The translations under genes and the position numbers were made by a program. Positions 44,301 through 51,520 of a stretch of 64,000 nucleotides of DNA are shown here, in pieces (position 1 is the stretch's first letter; every line of letters starts with the position of its first letter). Source of the stretch: CAVUWL01 sp963700105 (lineage in GTDB: Bacteria; Actinomycetota; Thermoleophilia; Solirubrobacterales; 70-9); the NCBI GenBank assembly GCA_963700105.1, contig CAVOWL010000004.1, forward strand, positions 1,178,001-1,242,000, read 5' to 3'. The notes beneath the pieces were generated by a model, which worked only from the letters and a program-made list of their open reading frames with translations, made no database searches and was not told the DNA's origin.

Positions 44301-45003
44301 CGACCGCCATCGACCCAGGGGTAGGAAGTTGATACAGAAATTCGTCGAAAGGATTGAACTTTCCGTTTTGGGTATAGACATCCCCTTCAGAATCGACCGC
44401 TTCAACATCGTACATTGCTTTGCGCCCAGTCGGTAAATCCTGAGACGTGAACTGTTCGCTGACATTATTATCGGCGATCCAAAAATTGCCAGAAGTTGAT
44501 TCAACAACAAACTGCTGAAATCCAATATTCCTTATGGGGAAATCCGGCGCCTCTTCTCCATCGCTTTCGTACGCGTATAGTGTCCCTTCACCGAATGCCG
44601 CCACATAGATACGCCCGTTGGTGGCTGTTGGAGAGTTATCCACCGCGACAACATTCGCCGTCGCAGGGTTCGTGGGTACATCTATCGAGGTCGAGCTGGA
44701 GAGATGCGGCCCTGCAAATGGCAGTGGTTCACCGGCGGCGTTGAACTTATCAAGAATACGACCGCCGACCAGGACGTATAATGAACCATCGCTTTGGTTG
44801 GCGGCGACGCTGTTGATCGGTTCGGGAAAGAACGGGCCTTCGCTAGAGCCGACACCTTCGAAGGATGACTCGAAACCATGTAGTCTGACTTGAAGCGCAG
44901 ACGCACAGGTGGGAAGCAACATCGCAGAGACGCTCACCGAGATGGCTACCGCCATGAGGCACTTCATTGGCCGCAGCCCGTCGAAGCCCATACGCGGAGT
45001 CAT
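41305..45003 (-). CDS. giant secreted propeller/FN3 protein B2 (operon gene 4)
   Basis: A 1232-residue exported protein. The signal peptide (LMAVAISVSVSAMLLPTCAS) leads into NHL/propeller-like strands (INSVAANQSDGSLYVLVGGR), then two FN3-like modules with the C-x-F-E-W/Y-G...YG pattern (TTKCLFEWGESTNYGNRAPC). RQQTGAALLPDCRAYELVSA (about 516-535) begins a TolB-like second propeller. Near the end, LVPQDENGQHVKIYDARSEG and ASDECHGPG match B1 closely. The tail CKAGASKIHGHCRAKQKHHK is basic with C-x10-C. It overlaps its neighbours by 4 bp on each side. Base composition is visibly lower in GC than the flanking genes. Confidence 0.82.
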   Translation of the reverse strand: MTPRMGFDGLRPMKCLMAVAISVSVSAMLLPTCASALQVRLHGFESSFEGVGSSEGPFFPEPINSVAANQSDGSLYVLVGGRILDKFNAAGEPLPFAGPHLSSSTSIDVPTNPATANVVAVDNSPTATNGRIYVAAFGEGTLYAYESDGEEAPDFPIRNIGFQQFVVESTSGNFWIADNNVSEQFTSQDLPTGRKAMYDVEAVDSEGDVYTQNGKFNPFDEFLYQLPTPGSMAVEPATNNVYISQGSEMNEYDGAGTKIATVFEPEGIALGPIVVGASDTIYAVASGRVDIFGPGNTVTIPQVTTDPGSDYQETSVILHGTVEPEGVTTTKCLFEWGESTNYGNRAPCEPGEHLEGSGDLPVTAHLTGLTQGGTYHYRLVAANANEDSRAIGLDATAIPAGAPVVSGPYYSTNVHSDTAEVHADIDPEGGQTTYQIEYGETVCAQEPGRCETTSAANAGSEQSTKPIFVQLLNLNHNATYHYRIVATNQAGTVYGPEGTFTTFHETEVLSDPCANSHVRQQTGAALLPDCRAYELVSAGNSGGYDVESDLVPGQAPYAGFPEAQTPGGQPRVLYAVHDGGIPGTNHPTNRGPDPYIATRGEDGWTTEYVGVPADDPFASKPFSSAPSSASASLGTFAFGGPEGCSPCFGGGYTGIPVRLSDGELVQGMVPAQGLNPGPTAVSDGYIASDLSANGEHFIFGSTSQFAPGGNDENGDVSLYDHNLKTGETHVISNTPSTEGSPVALPCLQGQWQCSTAHQDSNGIAELAVSKDGSHIILGQKVSEDADGNVYWHLYEDVNDSITSIDLTPGVISEHDGPGLAEGVLFDGMTEDGSRVFFTTKDKLLGSDIDESADIYEAEVSGQSTATLHLISTGKGGTPSNSNACEPVSNSAGEHWNTVGSEKNCDAVAIGGGGGIGASDGSIYFLSPEKLDGSSAGILNQPNLYLAGSESAPRYIATLSPDDAVVLDSVKEVEKRKTADFQVTPSGNFAAFATTSSLEPNYESDGFSEIYRYASASGQLLCVSCDPTNARSAGGATMAEDGLSLTNKGDLFFNSSDALAPRDLDEKEDVYEWEPTSTSQAPGSCQETSLSFSKGSGGCLSLISTGTSPFASSLLSATSTGTDVYFFTYETLVPQDENGQHVKIYDARSEGGFPFTPNPPPCKASDECHGPGSPLPSAPVLGTKANSGPGNVEAENTGCKAGASKIHGHCRAKQKHHKRRHKRDAPHNRRGRK

Positions 45004-47966
45004 CTACGGCTCCTCGCACGATGAAAACGCCCTGCTCCGGATCGGGACACATGTCGCCGCACGTCATGGCGGGCGCAGGGCGTCTGGAGGATCGGTTCTT
45101 GGTTTGCGGTCTTACCGTTCTGACCAACGATGTCGGCAGTTGCACGCAAAGTACGGCTGCACAGGTTCATCGAGCTCTGGAGAAGTCCCCTATCGCCGCC
45201 GTAAAGCGTAAGCGTAAACTTGGAGACTGGAGCGTCCGGAGGGGACACAAAACTTGTGCGCAATTGATGATGAATACTGCTGATGTCACCCACGAGGTCG
45301 ACGTCAATCTGACCATTGAGGGTGGCGACGATGTCAGGTAGCTTGCGTTCGCCACCGTTGCTGCGGAAGTAGACGGGCCCTTCGAGGGGCTTTTCAAGCA
45401 GAGGAGATTCGGCCCTAGCGTAACCAAGGATCGAACCCGCTGGGCACTGTTCACCAGGGTTATGGCCTTCGGCGAACTGGACGCGAGTGCAGGGATCTTT
45501 GATGTGCGCGTTGTCGACGAACTCCCCCTCTGGGAGCGTAACAATGGCGCGACCGGTGTTCGCGTAACCTGTACCCGGCGGGTACACCAAGGTGGCGTGC
45601 AGCGCTGGATTGCCGGCCCGCTTGGTTGAGCCCGAAAGCCCCATTGTCAACTTCGGAGCGAAACCGAGGCTAGCGCAGTTGGCTACCTGAAAGGGTGTAC
45701 TCACCGAGGCCACGTTTCCCTGATCCCCGGTGACCACGGCGCCCACCGAGAACGGATTACAGTTAGTAGGGTTCAATACAAAGCCAGCTCGATTCAGGTT
45801 AACTTGGATCTCGCGTAGACGAAGTGGGATGCCTTCGTGAATCAAAGGAAGTGAATCCGTCACAGCAGAAATCTGCGCAGTTTCAGGATTGATATGAAGG
45901 GCCGCCCGCAACACCACGTTTCCGAAGTCATACGGCCCGGAAACCGCCGGAGTTATCACCGCAAGTGACAGCGGAGCTCCCTTATAGGGACCCGCGAGGT
46001 AGACCTTGCCCGTGAGGTAGATCGGATGTGTTCCGGCACCGGCACCCGCCACCGATTCTCCGATCAGGCTGGCGCGGGGACAGCTCGGAATGGACTCCTC
46101 TTCAAGGCCGGAATGACTTTCCGCTTCAGCCGCCTTGATCGATGCTTCGGGACAATATGGGACGCCAGCCAAAGTAGCCAATAATCCCGGCGGTGTGGAT
46201 ACTTTCAGATCAACGAGCTGTTGATCTCCGTCGGAGCGGTGAAGTTCTAGCCCAAAGGAACTATGAGCACCGCCCGTTCGATCAGTCGACGCGGCCCTAA
46301 ATGTCGGAGCAAAGGGACGAACCTTCGCGGGGCAAGGGGCACCGTTCTGGCCCGAGTCAATATTAAAGTACTGTACAGACGACTGCTGCGGTAATTGCGA
46401 ATCCCACGGAATGAAGGTACTATTGACCGGATATACGCCACATTGCATCGGGGTGGCAAACAGGCCCCTTTCGGACCCAAAATAGTGAATTTTGAACGCG
46501 GAGAAGGGTGACTGAGGCATTTCCGGGAAGGAAGTGGTGATGCGGCCAGTTTGGGAATTAGTCGTGACATTCCCGGCAAGCTTAAAATGTACGCCATAGC
46601 CATTGGCTACGAGGAATACCCGTAGCCGATTTCCCGGTTTCGGTTCGCCGATGTAGACATATCCTGGAAGCGGGCCGGGTGTCGTCGACGATTCAATGAC
46701 CAGGCTCCCGAGCTTTGAGTCTTCGGGACATTCCGCTTCTTCCTCAGAGGAGAACGGACCGAGCCGTGCCTCCGCTTCGGTGCAGTCAGTCTTGCCGTCC
46801 GCGGCACCCGGATTAATCGTGAACCCTTCGGGAAGCGTGATGGTGTTTGCTTTGATCGACGATGGTGATGGAACTGTAGGACTCTCCTGCTGGGGCACCG
46901 TAAGGTCGGTTTCCAGACCCGAAGGCGTGTCCGTCGCGGTTGAGGTCGGCTCCGCAAACAGACTAGGGTTGAAACTGAGCTGATCGCATCCGGTTGTGGC
47001 CGGCCAGGGGCCCGTCGCGTTAGAAACTCCATCGTCATATGAGACCACTTCGAGTGACGACGCGAGGGGAAGTCCGCACGAGGTTGGGTTGCTGATAAAC
47101 GGTACTTCGGGGCTGTTCGATGGTATTTCGCCCGTCCAGCCTTCGTCCACACTTTCGCTGGTGCTGCATGCAAGTTCGGTCTTCATATGAGTACGGAGCA
47201 ACTCTTCTTCGACCGATTCAGAGTGACTTCGCTCACATAGCTCGCCCTTCCTCGGGAATCTCATACCATTGTGGACTGGCGACGCGGGCACACCCCAAAG
47301 TATTTGATGCAATTGTTCCAGCGGATCAAAATGGAATGGAACACCGATGATCGAGATCTTGAGGCCGTAGTCACTCTCGGTGCGCGGGCTTACGATCTCA
47401 AAGATATAGGTGTGTACTAAAGGCACATTGAATCCGATCAGTCCAGGAATCCCGGGCGGGGGTTCCAAATTAAAGATTGGAACCAATCCGTTTCCGTCTG
47501 CCTGAAGACCGACCTGTGAATCGCTCGGACAGTCGTTGCTGCCGAACTCAGCCTGAGTGCACTGCGGCAGCGCATGGGGATTGCCGACGACTCCCGCCGG
47601 ATTGTTAAAAATTAGATTCTTCACATCGGCATTACCGTTTCTGTGACTGCCAAAGTTTGCGTTTGTGAGGACGTCTGGATGCCCGCCCGCCTGGTCGCCC
47701 GGTAAGCGTTCAATCTCGCCGGAGGCCTGCGGGCCCTGGTCAAACGGGATCTGTTCAAAGCTGTAAATCGGCGTGGGGTTGGGCGGGTCGGCCTGAGCCG
47801 ATGTCGCGAATCCCTGGCAGGTCAAGGCGATAGCCACGAAACCGCCCCCGACCAACCAGGGAAGCTGCGAGGTGCGCACACGCAACCTCGCCGAAATAAT
47901 CCTCATCCAGACAGAGTCTCCAGGTGGACGTCGGGCCACAGACCCAGAGCTTCGACGAAAGCTCAT
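45000..47966 (-). CDS. giant secreted Cys-rich protein A1 (operon gene 3)
   Basis: A 988-residue exported protein, paralogue of A2. The ATG at 47966 overlaps the B1 stop (ATGA), giving a long n-region before the hydrophobic signal (LPWLVGGGFVAIALTCQGFA, cleavage near SAQA). An internal ATG at 47903 is an alternative. Shared blocks are NPHALPQCTQAEFGSNDCP, GFTINPGAADGKTDCTEAEA, YIGEPKPGNRLRVFLVANGY, FATPMQCGVYPVNSTFIPWD, and IPLRLREIQVNLNRAGFVLN with PTNCNPF. The C-terminus is Arg/His-rich (RHDVRRHVSRSGAGRFHRAR). Function is unknown; the repeated Cys pairs suggest disulphide-stapled beta domains. Confidence 0.8.
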   Translation of the reverse strand: MSFRRSSGSVARRPPGDSVWMRIISARLRVRTSQLPWLVGGGFVAIALTCQGFATSAQADPPNPTPIYSFEQIPFDQGPQASGEIERLPGDQAGGHPDVLTNANFGSHRNGNADVKNLIFNNPAGVVGNPHALPQCTQAEFGSNDCPSDSQVGLQADGNGLVPIFNLEPPPGIPGLIGFNVPLVHTYIFEIVSPRTESDYGLKISIIGVPFHFDPLEQLHQILWGVPASPVHNGMRFPRKGELCERSHSESVEEELLRTHMKTELACSTSESVDEGWTGEIPSNSPEVPFISNPTSCGLPLASSLEVVSYDDGVSNATGPWPATTGCDQLSFNPSLFAEPTSTATDTPSGLETDLTVPQQESPTVPSPSSIKANTITLPEGFTINPGAADGKTDCTEAEARLGPFSSEEEAECPEDSKLGSLVIESSTTPGPLPGYVYIGEPKPGNRLRVFLVANGYGVHFKLAGNVTTNSQTGRITTSFPEMPQSPFSAFKIHYFGSERGLFATPMQCGVYPVNSTFIPWDSQLPQQSSVQYFNIDSGQNGAPCPAKVRPFAPTFRAASTDRTGGAHSSFGLELHRSDGDQQLVDLKVSTPPGLLATLAGVPYCPEASIKAAEAESHSGLEEESIPSCPRASLIGESVAGAGAGTHPIYLTGKVYLAGPYKGAPLSLAVITPAVSGPYDFGNVVLRAALHINPETAQISAVTDSLPLIHEGIPLRLREIQVNLNRAGFVLNPTNCNPFSVGAVVTGDQGNVASVSTPFQVANCASLGFAPKLTMGLSGSTKRAGNPALHATLVYPPGTGYANTGRAIVTLPEGEFVDNAHIKDPCTRVQFAEGHNPGEQCPAGSILGYARAESPLLEKPLEGPVYFRSNGGERKLPDIVATLNGQIDVDLVGDISSIHHQLRTSFVSPPDAPVSKFTLTLYGGDRGLLQSSMNLCSRTLRATADIVGQNGKTANQEPILQTPCARHDVRRHVSRSGAGRFHRARSRR

Positions 47967-50900
47967 TTCGCCACTCCTGAACGGTTCCGCACTGGGCGGT
48001 GGTCATGGTGGGCCCGCCGACGATGTCTACGGTGCCGCATGTGACCCGGTTCTTTCGATAGATTCCCCGTCACGCCAAGCAAGCTGCTGGTACCTGTCGG
48101 CACTTCGGAAGGAGGGTTCGTTCCTTCTCCATGACACTCATCGGCCGCCGCACAGGCACTCGGTGGTTCCGTGGCAAAGAAGCCACCGTCGATGCGGGCA
48201 TCGTAAAACTTAAGAAATGCGCCATTTTCGTCTTGCGGCACCAGGTTGTCGTAGGTTGCGAAAAATACATTCGTTCCGTCTTCACTCACACCGACAAGTC
48301 CGGCACATCTAATCGTGGTTCCATTGTCTTCGGAGACGGTGACGCAGCCCGCCGGGCCACGCCCCGTTGTAATTAGCTGCGGTCGCCCTTCCACAAACTC
48401 GTAGACATCTGGTCCTGCGTTTGTGTCTCGAGGAACAAGTGATTCTTCGGTGTAGAAGAAGACAGCTCCGTTGTTGGCCATGAAATGACCGTTTTCGGCA
48501 CCCGACACGCTCATTTCAGGTGGTGCTCCGCTGGGATTGCATGACGCGCAAGCAATTCGGCCATTAGCGGGATCGTAGGTGTACATCTCATTAAAGGAAT
48601 CGTTTTCGTACGCAGTTACTTGTTCAGAGGTCATAAATGCCATATGACTTCCATCGGCCGACACGTTGATAGCACCAATTCCAAGATTGGTTCCAACAAA
48701 TTGAAGGCGCCCTCCACGATAATAGTAGAGGTTCTTCGCGCCAGACAATCCCTCGGATCCAACCAACTGCTCGGGAGAATAAAAGAAGAAGTCGCCACTT
48801 TCCGAAGCCATGTCAAGCGGGACCACGCCACACTGGCTAGTCCATGCCACGTTGCAATTACCGGTGTTGCCGGGAGCTCCTGCCAGCTCGCTTTCCCCTT
48901 TCGAGATGAGAATTAGCGGGTTTTCCTGGAGCCGCGCCCTTTCAAGGCTCCATTCATACAACGCTTCCCCCTGATGTTCTGGATCTTCACTCGTCAGGTG
49001 TTCCGCTGAAGTGAAGAACAGCTTCCTTCCAAGGTCAGTGGATCCATCATAATTCGCCGAGTGTCCCGGGGCAATTTCATAGGTGACAGCGTCATTTTCA
49101 CGTAAGTACTGGTGGCCTTCAAGAGAGATGAGGGCCAGGGATCCGTCGGCAGACACTGGTCCCGCTTCAACATCGGCCCCACCACTCCCTGAGGGTAGTA
49201 TATTTTCCCCATTTGGCGTGCGAGAAATCACGGTAGTTTCATTAGTCTTGGTGTTGAAATCATAGGCCGTACCCGGCGGCTTCATCAGTCCATTTGGCAC
49301 AAATTCGGCCTTAGTTGACCTAAAGAACAGGTGAGAGAAATCTCGCGACGGCGTCGCGCCTTCCACCCCCGCTTCGCCGTTTGGAACAACCGCTAAATCA
49401 GTAGGCCAGCGGGCCAAAAGCTTTCCAGATGCACTATAGAGGTACGGAGCATCGCTCACCGAGCTGTTAAAGACAAGAAACCGGTCCATCTTTTCATTGG
49501 ACACCTCGGCTTCCGCTTCCCTGCCGGCATATTCGTTCCCGGGTATGCCCACATAATGTGTGGACCACCCTTCCGGCCCACGGGTCGCTACATAAAAATC
49601 ATCAATTAGGTCATTCTGCGGTTCGCCCGATCCGGGAATGATCCCTCCTGCGGCCAGATACCCAAACGCTTCATCTGCGTTAGGGGACTGGAGCCATCCC
49701 CCGACCAAAGTGGTGGCGCCGGCGTCGGAGGCGGATACGAGCTCGTAGGCGCGACATTCTGGTAATAGACTGCTTCGAGTCTGCTGACGCGCCAACTGGT
49801 TCGGGCAGTTTGGCACTTGGTAGGAAAACGTGTCATCTTCGCTTTCAGCTGTTCCGTAGGTGTTTGTCGCGACCACACGAAAGTGGTACCTATCACCCGG
49901 ATTCAGGCCGTCGATATTCACTTTCACGGTCTCGGCGATTTGACTTGCCGGAATGTGCCCGCCGTTTGGACACGCCACTACGGAGCCATATCGAATGGTG
50001 GCCCCGTATTCGAAATAGCAGCTGGTTTCGGCTGACCGAGGATTGATGTCGGCTTCGAGCTGGGCAGACGTTTCGCCCACCTCAGAGGAGTTGATGCCAA
50101 CTATCCCCGGGGCTCCCGCAGTTCGGAATGTCTGATCCGAACCATCGGATTCTCCATTTGCGTTAGCGACGACTAGCCGATAATGATACTTCGTGCTTGA
50201 GGCCAGACCAGTGAGTTCCGCAGAGACGGCAGTGGAACTCGCGAAGGGAAGCTGCGACGAGCAGGGGGCGGATTTACCGTACGACGTGGTGATCCCATAT
50301 TCGAATGTGCATTCCGTGATGTCGCCGCGCCCGGCGGGGTCCGCTTGCCCGGAAACAGTGGCGCTCGTCAGGCCGATCTCAGAAGACGACCCAGTGATGG
50401 CCACCGGCAGAACGTCTTCGAACACCACCACTTCTTCTCTCAGAGTATCAGCGACGTAGACGGCGCCCGAGCTCGCGTTGATAGAAATGCCTTGGGCAAA
50501 AGATAGATCCCCTTCGCCGAATGAGTCAAGTGGGGCGCATTGCACTCCACATCCGCGTGCATAATGAAAGATCTGGTGACGGTTGGCGACGTAGAGGTCA
50601 TTGGTGCTTGGGTCGACGACCTCACCAAATGCGTCAATGCCTGACTCGAGTTCTTCTTCGTTCCCCCCTGTGTCACTAAACTTAATTATGCCACCCGAAC
50701 CATCGACTTTATATAAATTGTCTTCAGCGTCAACGGCAACACCGTGTTCTTCAGTTGAGCGAGGGCCTTCAAAGGTGGAGCGTAGAGACCCATCTTGGTT
50801 ATACCATGAGACATAGTTGGACAGAACAAACACACTGCCATTGGGATCAACTGCAACTCCGAAAAGGCGACTAAACCCCGAAATCTCGCCGGCGACTCCC

Positions 50901-51520
50901 CAAGTCCTTATTAAGCCTCCCGAAGGCGAGTACTTAGATACACTCCCCGAGATTCCTTCTCCACCAACATCGCCAACATACACGTCGCCGCCCGACGGAC
51001 CCGTAGAGCCGTCGACAGCAATGTACTCCGGCCTAACAAAGCCGCCTGGGTCGCCATCTCCAGGCACCCCGGTCTTACAAGTGTCGCCAGACGAAACCGT
51101 ACAGACGTCCTTTTCCACTTCCGTGCTTCCAGGGCTGTTGTCGGCCGTTTCGTTAACTTCCTTACCGAACATGAGGATCAATGCTCCACCCGCTGTAAAC
51201 TTCTCTACTCGCCAATGACCCGTGTCCGTTACATAAAAGTCTCCCGCAGATGGGCCGTTGGAATTGTCCACGGCCACAGCCGTAGGTTCTGAAAGCGGAT
51301 ATGGATTCGATGGCGTCGAAGCTTCTGCACCGAATGAAGTCGTGTATTTGTGAGAGATCTCCCCCAGCGCCGTAGCGCAGAACGCCGTAAGGAGACCCGT
51401 CGCAATTATTGCGGCAGCGAATATAAGTCTACTCAAGTGCCGCGAGCTGCAATTGTATGTAGCAAAAGACTGTACCTCTCGGATATGAGAAGGTGCACTG
51501 TCACCACACGCTTTACGCAT
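47963..51520 (-). CDS. giant secreted propeller/FN3 protein B1 (operon gene 2)
   Basis: A 1185-residue exported protein. The signal (LIFAAAIIATGLLTAFCATA) is followed by NHL-type propeller blades (PTAVAVDNSNGPSAGDFYVT; PEYIAVDGSTGPSGGDVYVG), two FN3-like modules at about 370-565 (ECTFEYGITTSYGKSAPC; SCYFEYGATIRYGS), then RQQTRSSLLPECRAYELVSA (about 577-596) and a second, TolB-like propeller with LFFTSAEHL and VFFYTEESLVPRDTNAGPDV. The tail MRHRRHRRRAHHDHRPVRNR is extremely basic. It overlaps the previous gene by 8 bp and the next by 4 bp. It is a paralogue of B2. Confidence 0.83.
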   Translation of the reverse strand: MRKACGDSAPSHIREVQSFATYNCSSRHLSRLIFAAAIIATGLLTAFCATALGEISHKYTTSFGAEASTPSNPYPLSEPTAVAVDNSNGPSAGDFYVTDTGHWRVEKFTAGGALILMFGKEVNETADNSPGSTEVEKDVCTVSSGDTCKTGVPGDGDPGGFVRPEYIAVDGSTGPSGGDVYVGDVGGEGISGSVSKYSPSGGLIRTWGVAGEISGFSRLFGVAVDPNGSVFVLSNYVSWYNQDGSLRSTFEGPRSTEEHGVAVDAEDNLYKVDGSGGIIKFSDTGGNEEELESGIDAFGEVVDPSTNDLYVANRHQIFHYARGCGVQCAPLDSFGEGDLSFAQGISINASSGAVYVADTLREEVVVFEDVLPVAITGSSSEIGLTSATVSGQADPAGRGDITECTFEYGITTSYGKSAPCSSQLPFASSTAVSAELTGLASSTKYHYRLVVANANGESDGSDQTFRTAGAPGIVGINSSEVGETSAQLEADINPRSAETSCYFEYGATIRYGSVVACPNGGHIPASQIAETVKVNIDGLNPGDRYHFRVVATNTYGTAESEDDTFSYQVPNCPNQLARQQTRSSLLPECRAYELVSASDAGATTLVGGWLQSPNADEAFGYLAAGGIIPGSGEPQNDLIDDFYVATRGPEGWSTHYVGIPGNEYAGREAEAEVSNEKMDRFLVFNSSVSDAPYLYSASGKLLARWPTDLAVVPNGEAGVEGATPSRDFSHLFFRSTKAEFVPNGLMKPPGTAYDFNTKTNETTVISRTPNGENILPSGSGGADVEAGPVSADGSLALISLEGHQYLRENDAVTYEIAPGHSANYDGSTDLGRKLFFTSAEHLTSEDPEHQGEALYEWSLERARLQENPLILISKGESELAGAPGNTGNCNVAWTSQCGVVPLDMASESGDFFFYSPEQLVGSEGLSGAKNLYYYRGGRLQFVGTNLGIGAINVSADGSHMAFMTSEQVTAYENDSFNEMYTYDPANGRIACASCNPSGAPPEMSVSGAENGHFMANNGAVFFYTEESLVPRDTNAGPDVYEFVEGRPQLITTGRGPAGCVTVSEDNGTTIRCAGLVGVSEDGTNVFFATYDNLVPQDENGAFLKFYDARIDGGFFATEPPSACAAADECHGEGTNPPSEVPTGTSSLLGVTGNLSKEPGHMRHRRHRRRAHHDHRPVRNRSGVAK

